From a bacterium D16-51 (GTDB lineage: Bacteria; Bacillota; Clostridia; Lachnospirales; Lachnospiraceae), in contig RAYE01000003.1 in the NCBI GenBank assembly GCA_003612285.1, positions 1 to 64,000 of the forward strand: 64,000 nucleotides of DNA, in the 5' to 3' direction. A program made the position numbers and the translations under genes. Shown here piece after piece: positions 8,180-14,283 of the stretch (within the stretch, counting starts at the first letter, position 1; each line of letters begins with the position of its first letter). Under the pieces are notes generated by a model. That model was not told where the DNA came from. It did no database searches and saw only the letters and a list, made by a program, of their open reading frames with translations.

Positions 8180-8618
8180 AATGAAAAGTTTTTAAACGTA
8201 ATTCTATTAGTTTCTGGTTATATCCAAGAAGCCTCGAAAGCTGTTCTGTTGTATAACCGGCATTTTCTACAATGGTTTCATCAGGTATCAGAAGGTTGAC
8301 TGCGAATGTATTTGCCTCCGTCTCCATTTTTTCTACTGAAATCATTGTGTTAGAACGAAGGAAAGGAGTAGAGGCATTTGGATGGAGGACGGCATGCCCT
8401 AGTTCATGGGCGCAGGTATATTTTGCTTCCTGTTCCTCCAGACAGCAGTTAATGTGTATCTGTTTCATTCGTAACGGTTTGTTGTAGTATCCGTTAATTG
8501 TCCCTAAGTTTTCATAAAAGACAGAAATTTTTAAGTGCTCTGCTAATTCAAAAGGATTGGACGTTTTATATTTTTTTGTTAATTTAAGAACAATTTCATC
8601 AATTTTAATATGAATCAC
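8178..8618 (-). CDS. ImmA/IrrE-family metallopeptidase
   Basis: A 146-residue protein with the zinc-protease motif HELGH at residues 71-75 and a downstream glutamate in METEANTFA (E101), the signature of ImmA/IrrE proteins. In ICEBs1 and many prophages ImmA cleaves the partner repressor and so induces the element. Here it follows the XRE repressor gene by 3 bp on the same strand, which is the standard immA/immR arrangement. Cleavage of that repressor is inferred from the pairing. Confidence 0.93.
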   Translation of the reverse strand: MIHIKIDEIVLKLTKKYKTSNPFELAEHLKISVFYENLGTINGYYNKPLRMKQIHINCCLEEQEAKYTCAHELGHAVLHPNASTPFLRSNTMISVEKMETEANTFAVNLLIPDETIVENAGYTTEQLSRLLGYNQKLIELRLKTFH

Positions 8619-8621
8619 ACC

Positions 8622-9044
8622 CTATTCTTTGTTTTTTCTATATTTTTTTGGAGTAAATTTTTGTTTTGCATTCACTTTTGCAATCCGGATGCTGTTTTCC
8701 AGGCTGACTTTTAAAAGCTCCCTTGTTGTATCGTCAAGCGGTTCGCCAGAAAACATAAGCGCTTCCTGTGTATCCAGGACAGAAAGCGTATTTTCAAGCC
8801 TTTTGGCAATATCCGTTTCATCTTTTGTGTTTAATGGGATTATATCAGAATTTGCTCCTCCTGTCATTAAATAATCAATGGATACATTAAAGTAGGCCGA
8901 TAATTTTTGGATAATTTCTATGCTGGGAGAGCTGTTTTCCCATTTTGAAGAGGCGCCGTTGCTGATGCCAATGTCCTGTTCCATTTTGCGCTGTGATACG
9001 CCTTTGGCCTTGCATAGTTCTTTGATGCGGTTTAATAATGCCAT
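8622..9044 (-). CDS. XRE-family repressor (ImmR/cI-like)
   Basis: A 140-residue DNA-binding protein. Residues 6-60 form a Cro/cI helix-turn-helix domain (LCKAKGVSQRKMEQDIGIS, then the recognition region and NVSIDYLMTGG). The C-terminal half is helical and charged, with a basic tail KFTPKKYRKNKE. It is transcribed leftward from a promoter region shared with the divergent sigma-factor gene, where four CTGAAAATTTTCAG-like palindromes are its probable operators. With the adjacent ImmA protease it forms a typical element-control pair. Confidence 0.92.
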   Translation of the reverse strand: MALLNRIKELCKAKGVSQRKMEQDIGISNGASSKWENSSPSIEIIQKLSAYFNVSIDYLMTGGANSDIIPLNTKDETDIAKRLENTLSVLDTQEALMFSGEPLDDTTRELLKVSLENSIRIAKVNAKQKFTPKKYRKNKE

Positions 9045-9064
9045 AAAGAATCCTCCTGACTTTG

Positions 9065-9138
9065 CAGAAAATTTTCGGTAAATGTATTGACATGCAGAAA
9101 ATAATCAGTATAATAAGAGATGCGCTGAAATGATTCTG
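9065..9138. promoter_or_regulatory. Three operator-like 14-bp palindromes at exact 30-bp spacing
   Basis: Sites at 9065-9078 (CAGAAAATTTTCGG), 9095-9108 (CAGAAAATAATCAG) and 9125-9138 (CTGAAATGATTCTG) share a CTGAAA-N2-TTTCAG-like pattern and start exactly 30 bp apart, about three helical turns. The middle site fills the spacer of the rightward promoter at 9087-9114. Cooperative binding of the XRE repressor is the obvious reading; it is inferred, not shown. Confidence 0.65.
9087..9114 (+). promoter_or_regulatory. Strong rightward promoter in the control region
   Basis: TTGACA at 9087-9092, a 16-bp spacer and TATAAT at 9109-9114: both hexamers are perfect sigma-A consensus. It fires toward the sigma-factor and DUF262 genes. 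The spacer is occupied by one of the operator-like palindromes, so repressor binding would block polymerase. Confidence 0.8.
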
Positions 9139-9171
9139 CGAATTAAATCTTTATCTGCAAATTATGCTGTT

Positions 9172-9200
9172 ATTTTATAAGATATTTACAGAAAAGTCAA
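9172..9200 (-). promoter_or_regulatory. Leftward promoter for the repressor gene
   Basis: On the minus strand TTGACT (9195-9200), a 17-bp spacer and TAAAAT (9172-9177) form a good sigma-A promoter pointing to the XRE/ImmA pair. The transcript would cross the three spaced operators in its leader, consistent with autoregulation. Confidence 0.6.
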
Positions 9201-9207
9201 GAATTTG

Positions 9208-9236
9208 CTGAAAATTTTCAGAGAAAATAGTATAAT
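9208..9236 (+). promoter_or_regulatory. Fourth operator with overlapping promoter close to the sigma-factor gene
   Basis: CTGAAAATTTTCAG at 9208-9221 is a perfect 14-bp palindrome. It overlaps the -35 position (CTGAAA, 9208-9213) of a possible promoter with TATAAT at 9231-9236 after 17 bp. This would be the proximal promoter of the gene starting at 9259. Confidence 0.55.
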
Positions 9237-9258
9237 ATGAATATGTGAGGTGGCAAGA

Positions 9259-9816
9259 ATGGAACAGATTTTACAATATTATTATGCGGATAACGCAAAA
9301 AAATTACATGGGACGGTTGACAGGATTTTACTAAGGTTTGGGGGGATATCAGAGAAGGATAAGGATGATTTTTATTCATTGGCAAATGAGGTGTTTGCGG
9401 ATATTGCTGGGAGATATGATGCTTCCCAGCCTTTTGACGGTTTTTTGTATGCATGCCTGTCTAATAAAATAAAAACAGAAATGACAAAAAGAAACCGGGA
9501 GAAGCGTAAAATGGACAAGATATCTATTTCTATTGATATCATTGTTGAAGAAGATGAAAACCTGGCTCTTTTAGATGTTATTGCCGGGAGATGGACATTG
9601 GAGGAGGAGGTTTTTGAAAGGAAGGACGGGTATTACAGCAATAAAATAGTAAAGTATCTGGACAGGCTTTCCAGGCAGCAAAGGGATGTGTTAAAGCTAA
9701 TGGCAGATGGTTACCTTCCAGAGGAAATCAAAAAAATGCTGCAAATGGACGGAAGGCAGTATCAGGATTGCTGTGCGGCAATCCATTCTTATAGAAATAC
9801 GTCAGTGTTATTTTGA
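9259..9816 (+). CDS. Sigma-70-family factor of the mobile element
   Basis: A 185-residue protein. Residues 30-85 look like sigma region 2 (DDFYSLANEVFADIAGRYD, then FLYACLSNKIKTEMTKRNREKR), and the last 55 residues like region 4 (LSRQQRDVLKLMADGYLPEEIKKML). It would direct RNA polymerase to element promoters. ATG 9259 is preferred over an upstream GTG because GAGGTG lies 6 bp before it. It is divergent from the repressor and 25 bp upstream of the DUF262 gene, so both belong to the repressed early operon. Whether it partners only the host core enzyme is unknown. Confidence 0.75.
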   Translation: MEQILQYYYADNAKKLHGTVDRILLRFGGISEKDKDDFYSLANEVFADIAGRYDASQPFDGFLYACLSNKIKTEMTKRNREKRKMDKISISIDIIVEEDENLALLDVIAGRWTLEEEVFERKDGYYSNKIVKYLDRLSRQQRDVLKLMADGYLPEEIKKMLQMDGRQYQDCCAAIHSYRNTSVLF

Positions 9817-9841
9817 AAGAGGTAAATAGGAGGGATGTATT

Positions 9842-10879
9842 ATGGCGGGACCAAGAAAACAGATTTACACGTTAGATATGTATTTAAACAAAATTAAAGA
9901 TGGTGATATTAGCAATAACGCAGATGTCCAGAGGCGTTTTGTCTGGACAAAGGAACAAATCAATGAGCTTGTGGTAACAGTTTTGACAGGGGAATATATT
10001 CCACCGGTTATTCTGGGGGAGGAAGAGGATTCACAGCTATGTATTGCTGACGGCGGGCAGAGAAGTTCTGCGTTAAACCAATTCCGGCATGGGAATTATA
10101 AAATAACATCTTCTGTCGAGGATTCAGTGATTCCTTATAAGAAGAAGGTGAAAGGCGAGGATGGGAATATCGTCTGGGTGGATGCAGTTTTTGATATTAG
10201 AAACAAAACATACGGAAAGCTTCCAAAGGAACTGAAAAAGAAGTTTGACGAATACCAGATTGAAACAGTAATCCATGAACATTGTGACTGCCATAGGATT
10301 TCAAAGTATATTAAAAGATATAATAACCATACCTCTATGAATGCCAGCCAGAAGGCGTTTACCTTTTTGGATAATTTTGCCGGATGTACCAGGAAAATCC
10401 TTGACTGCAGGTTTTTCCTTGATTACAGTAATTATACGGAGACAGAAAAGCTAAAGGGCGTTGTGGAACGGGTGGTTGTCGAAACAGTTATGTGCAGTAA
10501 CCACTTAAAGGAATGGAAAAAACAGACAAAGTCTGCCTGTAAATATTTAAATGAAAAGGCGTCCAAAGAGGAGTTTGAAAAATTGGAAGATAATCTGCAC
10601 AGGCTGGAAAAGGTTATTACAAATGAGGTCAAAGATATTTTTAACAGTAAGGATTCTTTTTTGTTTCTTGCGTTATTTGACTGGTTTACAAAGCTTGGGG
10701 CAGATGATTTGAAGTTTGCGGCATTCCTGAAAGAATTTAAATATCATCTGAGGGATGTCAGGAGGAATGCAGATGGGATGCTGTTTGATGAAATAGACAA
10801 GGGCAGGTCAACAAAAGATAAGGCAGTTGTTGTTTCAAAAATGGATATGCTGAAGGAGTTGGTCACAGAGTTCCTATAA
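9842..10879 (+). CDS. DUF262-domain protein (ParB/sulfiredoxin-like fold)
   Basis: A 345-residue protein whose N-terminal half carries DUF262 features: QRRFVWTKEQI at 30-40, IPPVILGE at 53-60, and IADGGQRSSAL at 68-78. The usual DGQQR signature is changed to DGGQR. Related domains occur in GmrSD-type modification-dependent nucleases and in phage proteins, where they bind or hydrolyse nucleotides. No HNH or GmrD-like nuclease domain follows, since the C-terminal half is helical without catalytic motifs. It is co-transcribed with the sigma-like factor and starts after GGAGGG. Its function in the element is unknown. Confidence 0.75.
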   Translation: MAGPRKQIYTLDMYLNKIKDGDISNNADVQRRFVWTKEQINELVVTVLTGEYIPPVILGEEEDSQLCIADGGQRSSALNQFRHGNYKITSSVEDSVIPYKKKVKGEDGNIVWVDAVFDIRNKTYGKLPKELKKKFDEYQIETVIHEHCDCHRISKYIKRYNNHTSMNASQKAFTFLDNFAGCTRKILDCRFFLDYSNYTETEKLKGVVERVVVETVMCSNHLKEWKKQTKSACKYLNEKASKEEFEKLEDNLHRLEKVITNEVKDIFNSKDSFLFLALFDWFTKLGADDLKFAAFLKEFKYHLRDVRRNADGMLFDEIDKGRSTKDKAVVVSKMDMLKELVTEFL

Positions 10880-10885
10880 AATCCA

Positions 10886-10914
10886 TTGATATTTGATTGC
10901 ATTCGTAATATAAT
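10886..10914 (+). promoter_or_regulatory. Promoter of the interrupted Rpn gene
   Basis: TTGATA (10886-10891), a 17-bp spacer and TATAAT (10909-10914) lie 15 bp before the Rpn start. The spacing is ideal. Confidence 0.6.
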
Positions 10915-10929
10915 AAAACCAAAGATAAC

Positions 10930-11802
10930 ATGACTAATGATTTTTTGTTTGGGAAGGTTATGCAGAATCCAGAGTTGTGTAAGGGTTTATTGCAAAGGAT
11001 TTTGCCAGACTTGGATATAGCTCGTATTGAATATCCCCAATTGCAGAAAAGCATTGAGCCAGGTATGGATGCACATGGCGTAAGGCTGGATGTGTATGTA
11101 AAGGATAATGATGAAATAATTTATGATATTGAAATGCAGGTAAGTGATACAAAGGAACTTCCTAAAAGAAGCCGTTATTATCAAGGGATGATTGATTTGC
11201 AGCTTATTGATAAGGGACAGCGTTACAAAAAATTGAACAGAAGTTATATTATATTTATCTGTCCGTTTGATGTCTTTGGGAAAGGGAGGCATATCTATAC
11301 TTTTGAAAATATTTCACCTGTGCGGTTGCTAATCCAACAGCTTGCCTGTATTGCAATAAATTGCATGCAGGCAAACTGTTGAATTGCAACCGCACAGGTA
11401 GAAAATATTTGTAAAGAGGACAATAGTATATCAATGGGAGATGGGGCAGTGAAGATATTCCTGAATACACAAGGGACACAGGATGATGTTAGTAAAGAGC
11501 TGAAGGCGTTTCTGGATTATGTGGCAGGGAAAGAAACAGAGGATTCTTATGTGGAGGAACTGGAAGAAGCAGTAAAAAAAGCAAAGAGGAATAGAGAATG
11601 GAGGCATGAGTATATGACATTATTAATGCGGGATCAGGAAAATCAGGAAATAGGGGAAAAGCGTGGGGAAAAGCGTGGAGAAGAAAAAATGGCTCAATTG
11701 ATAATTCTGCTAAATGAAGATGGCCGGTTATCAGATGTTGTCAGGGTATCACAGGATAAAGAGTATCGTCAACAGCTTTATGTTGAATATCATATTATTT
11801 AG
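10930..11802 (+). pseudogene. Rpn-family PD-(D/E)XK nuclease gene, split by an inserted fold-back element
   Basis: The first part (10930-11382) has typical Rpn/transposase_31 features: NDFLFGKVM, then VRLDVYVKDND and IYDIEMQ as the nuclease core, KRSRYYQGMID and YIIFICPFDVFGKGRHIYTFEN. The second part resumes as MGDGAVKIFLNT and runs to 11802 with a short EKRGEKRGEE repeat near the end. Removing bases 11315-11410 restores TFENICKEDNSIS and a continuous frame of about 258 residues. The insertion adds 96 bases, a multiple of three, and stops translation at the TGA at 11380-11382. Rpn proteins promote RecA-independent recombination in E. coli; this copy is probably inactive or makes a truncated nuclease. 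Confidence 0.88.
11315..11400. mobile_element. 86-bp fold-back MITE inserted in the Rpn gene
   Basis: The whole segment is a near-perfect palindrome: its left end reads CACCTGTGCGGTTGC and its right end GCAACCGCACAGGTA, with matching interior arms up to a loop near 11352-11366. It is flanked by GAAAATATTT at 11305-11314 and 11401-11410, a 10-bp target duplication. A decayed right half of a related copy is at 14051-14071. Such an element depends on a transposase supplied elsewhere. Confidence 0.88.
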
Positions 11803-11831
11803 ATGTACTAGTGTAATATCTTTTTAATAAC

Positions 11832-11860
11832 TCGACTATATTTGAAACCTGTGCTATAAT
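11832..11860 (+). promoter_or_regulatory. Promoter of the IS630 remnant
   Basis: TCGACT (11832-11837), a 17-bp spacer and TATAAT (11855-11860) precede the transposase start by about 30 bp. The adjoining ATATTTGAAACCTGTGC is probably part of the left terminal repeat of the insertion sequence. Confidence 0.5.
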
Positions 11861-11890
11861 GTCCTTATAAAGATTTTGGAGGACATTTAC

Positions 11891-12669
11891 ATGGGCAAAA
11901 AAGCGTCATCAATAGAACTTAGCAATGAAGAAAGAGAATATCTGGAACTTCAAACCCGTGCCAGAACAATTCAGGCTCAAACCGTTACAAGAGCACGAAT
12001 TTTATTATTACGTGCGGATGCCATATCAATAGATGCGATTGCTGACAAAGTAGGTCTCAACCGCTGCAGCGTTATGCTTTGCCTTAAAAAATTTAAAGAA
12101 GGAGGCATTGAAAACGCACTCTTTGATGCTCCTGGCCGTGGAAGAAACGCTGAGATTACAGACGAAGAAAAAGCCTGGATCATTAACACCGCCTGCCAGA
12201 AGCCGGTTGATTTTGGATATGCTGCTGAAACCTGGACTTATGCAAAGCTGACCTCACATATTAATAAAACTGCTGAAGCAGCTGGATACACAAGACTTTC
12301 CACCATTCATAAAAGTACGGTAAATACGATTCTTGACGAGGCGGATATAAAACCGCATAAAATAACTTATTATTGTGAGAACAGAGATCCTGATTTTGAT
12401 TCCAAAATGCATAATGTACTGCTTGTGTATAAGCAGCTTGAAATGCAGTTTAATGAATCCGGGGAACTTATTGTATCTGATGGTTCACCTGTACATGTGC
12501 TGTCTTATGATGAAAAGCCGGGAATACAGGCTGCTGCAGCAACATCAGATGATTTAATGCCGGACGAAAGGCATCCGGCCATCAGCAGGGATTACGAATA
12601 CAAACGTTTAGGCACTCTTTCATTATTAGCTGCAATTGATCTTCAAACAGGGGAAGCGGTTCCGCATGA
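11891..12669 (+). pseudogene. IS630-family transposase, 3' truncated
   Basis: About 260 residues of an IS630-type transposase. They include an N-terminal helix-turn-helix (IDAIADKVGLNRCSVMLCLKKF), a second HTH-like part, and the first catalytic aspartate region (VLSYDEKPGIQ) followed by the YKRLGTLSLLAAID stretch. Homology ends at GEAVPH near 12669. The residues after that point are only the antisense of a HEPN gene, so the remaining catalytic D and E are lost. ATG 11891 has GGAGG 8 bp upstream. The insertion appears to have ended inside the neighbouring toxin gene, followed by deletion of its right end. Confidence 0.85.
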
Positions 12670-12986
12670 CAGAGTTGTTCTTCGGCATCTTCTTTGGATA
12701 CAAGGAAAAAGTCTGTATAATCGCAGTTATTTCGTATTTGAAAAGCATTGCTGACGTATTTAGAATACTTTTTATCAAATATTCCAGTTTTAACGTATTC
12801 TTTTTGGAAATAGGAGATTACTCCTGCGTGTTTAGAGTAATCTATGCAGTCCAATGCCAAAATTGCACGTATAGCAGAGAATATTCCATAGTAGGAACGG
12901 TTAATGGAATCTTTATATTCTTTGCTGTCAAAGAGAAGCTTTGAGGAATGAAGTTTTTCTTTGGCGTTATTTAATCGGTAAGTCAT
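12669..12986 (-). pseudogene. HEPN-domain protein (MNT/HEPN toxin), truncated at the C-terminus
   Basis: About 105 residues of a HEPN domain: MTYRLNNAKEKLHSSKLLF, then a SINRSYYGIFSAIRAIL helix and the RNNCDYTDF region where the RNase motif of MNT-associated HEPN proteins lies. The expected last helix is missing because the frame runs into IS630 sequence near 12669. The ATG ending at 12986 is preferred: it lies 16 bp after the stop of the nucleotidyltransferase gene and fits the family's start. It would normally be the toxin, with the upstream nucleotidyltransferase as antidote that adenylylates it. Confidence 0.75.
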
Positions 12987-13002
12987 TAATTCAAAACGAA
13001 AA

Positions 13003-13344
13003 TCAGGCAAGGAAATCCACCCCTTCCTGAGCGATGTTTTTATAGTAGGGTAATATTTCTTTATAGCGCTCAAATTCATCATATGGTATGACAGTTGGGG
13101 AAATGATTACATTATAATCCAGTTCCATATTGGCAGAAAAGTCCCAGATATCTTTTAGCTTATCCTGTAGGTTTTTTCGTTCTCCTTTTACGATTGCGGC
13201 GATATCAATATCCGAATCATCCGTATAATCACCCCGGGCGTAGGAACCATATAAATAAAGCCTTACAAGTGTATCGGGATATGCCTTTTGGTATTCTTCC
13301 TTTAAAAAAGATAAAATGTTATTCAAATCTGATAATGTACACAA
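13003..13344 (-). CDS. MNT-type minimal nucleotidyltransferase (antitoxin)
   Basis: A 113-residue protein with the nucleotidyltransferase signature GSYARGDYTDDSDIDIA at residues 33-49; S34 and the aspartates D45 and D47 are the nucleotide- and metal-binding residues. In MNT/HEPN systems this enzyme neutralises the HEPN RNase, in studied cases by transferring AMP to it. The start is probably TTG at 13344; a GAAAGGCGG ribosome binding site lies rather far upstream. It is intact although its partner is broken. Confidence 0.85.
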   Translation of the reverse strand: MCTLSDLNNILSFLKEEYQKAYPDTLVRLYLYGSYARGDYTDDSDIDIAAIVKGERKNLQDKLKDIWDFSANMELDYNVIISPTVIPYDEFERYKEILPYYKNIAQEGVDFLA

Positions 13345-13396
13345 TTTTGGATTAGCACCGCCTTTCTTTCAGTGTTTTATGTATGTTGTTGAGAAC

Positions 13397-13412
13397 GGGC
13401 GTGAATAGTAAC
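13397..13412 (+). repeat. Dispersed GTGAATAGTAAC motif
   Basis: GGGCGTGAATAGTAAC matches the right end of the MITE-like element at 7539-7776 (GACCGTGAATAGTAAC) at all but two or three positions. It lies in the intergenic space between the nucleotidyltransferase and the second small helical gene, and may be a relic of another copy. Confidence 0.4.
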
Positions 13413-13443
13413 ATTTTATGTTTGGATGATATAAATGTACTCT

Positions 13444-13480
13444 GGCATCCTGCTTCAAACGGCAGGATGCCGGGTCTTTT
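13444..13480 (+). terminator. Hairpin with T-tract
   Basis: A 10-bp perfect stem (GGCATCCTGC at 13444-13453, complement at 13462-13471) with an 8-base loop, followed by CTTTT on the plus strand. No plus-strand gene ends here now, so it is probably left from a lost gene. Confidence 0.5.
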
Positions 13481-13539
13481 ATAAAATCAGGGTGAAAGCT
13501 ATATAATAGACTTGCGCCATGATAATGCTTATTATTTAA

Positions 13540-13734
13540 TTATTCTTTAATTTCATCAATATCTGTTAAATTTACACCTGCAACATTTAAAACTGCTTTT
13601 AATGATAGATATTTCTTTTTCAGTTCTGCATATGTTTCCACAGCATTTTCTTTTTTTGCTAAAAGCATATACCGTTGAATCTCTTTGAAATCATCAATAG
13701 CAATTTTAGCAATTTCTAAATTTGTAGCCGGCAT
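13540..13734 (-). CDS. Small helical protein, paralogue of the one at 7906
   Basis: A 64-residue helical protein ending LKAVLNVAGVNLTDIDEIKE. It shares its length, helical pattern and C-terminal LTDIDxIKE with the 60-residue protein at 7906-8088, but is on the opposite strand. The start follows GGGGGTGA with a 5-bp spacer. The family is unknown to me. Conservation of both copies with good ribosome binding sites argues that they are functional. Confidence 0.7.
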   Translation of the reverse strand: MPATNLEIAKIAIDDFKEIQRYMLLAKKENAVETYAELKKKYLSLKAVLNVAGVNLTDIDEIKE

Positions 13735-13837
13735 ATCATCACCCCCATGATTATAGAAATACTCAACTTGTTATGTATAGTGTACCATAAGGAAGGGATA
13801 AAGTCTATTATAAGTTTGTTATTGCCCCAGTAAAGCT

Positions 13838-13949
13838 GTTTATCCTGGCTGATAACCTGCAGTTTTTGGTAAGCACTTGCAATATAAGGGTCTTTTGTAG
13901 CAATCATCTCAAACTCCTCCTTCCGTTCAGCGTTGATGAACTTTGCTCA
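13838..13949 (-). pseudogene. Fragment of a second Rpn-family nuclease gene
   Basis: The minus strand encodes ERKEEFEMIATKDPYIASAYQKL and then QVISQDKQ, which is the C-terminal signature of clostridial Rpn-type proteins. Homology stops abruptly after DKQ, and the reading frame is closed upstream by a TGA in the GTCTTACTCTGA region. It is a degraded remnant. Confidence 0.6.
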
Positions 13950-14029
13950 GAGTAAGACATTTCTTTCCCCCTGCCCTTGTTCTTAATTATAACGAATTAT
14001 GCAATAGGTGTAAAGCCCTGGAGAAATAT

Positions 14030-14071
14030 GGCCGTGAATATCAGTAACAACGAATTGCAATCGCACAGGTG
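14030..14071 (+). repeat. Remnants of both repeat families at the core boundary
   Basis: GGCCGTGAATATCAGTAAC (14030-14047) resembles the end of the 238-bp element with a 3-base insertion. GAATTGCAATCGCACAGGTG (from about 14052) matches the right arm of the 86-bp fold-back element. They abut 20 bp upstream of the pnp promoter and mark the right edge of the mobile region. Confidence 0.5.
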
Positions 14072-14089
14072 GAAAAATTTTTTTATGAC

Positions 14090-14118
14090 TTGCGTAGTGA
14101 TTTATTTCGTGGTATATT
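14090..14118 (+). promoter_or_regulatory. pnp promoter
   Basis: TTGCGT (14090-14095), a 17-bp spacer and TATATT (14113-14118). The transcript would have a leader of about 155 bases with CTGAAAA/TTTTCAG arms around 14152-14207. These could form a long stem-loop like the leader structures used in pnp autoregulation in other bacteria; this last point is inference. Confidence 0.6.
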
Positions 14119-14283
14119 AATAAGATAGTGTGCAGATTCGTTCCGGGACTTCTGAAAAGCCCATCTGTCAGGCAGGGAAGCATTTCTGGTGGTTTTTTCA
14201 GTAGTTTCGGTGTATGTCTGCATTTCTATAGGAAAAATGTGTACAGGCACAGGGGTAGAAAATACCTTGGAAAGGAGTTATTC

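Noticed and set aside
9842-10879. DUF262 gene as a full GmrSD restriction system
   Set aside because: No DUF1524/HNH domain follows in the protein or in the next gene, and the key motif is altered.
12636-12944. Plus-strand frame of 102 codons after the IS630 fragment
   Set aside because: It lies antisense to the HEPN gene, whose domain is recognisable, and has no initiation signal.
14128-14283. N-terminal extension of pnp by 52 codons
   Set aside because: The family starts at the ATG at 14284, which has a strong ribosome binding site. The upstream stretch looks like an untranslated leader.
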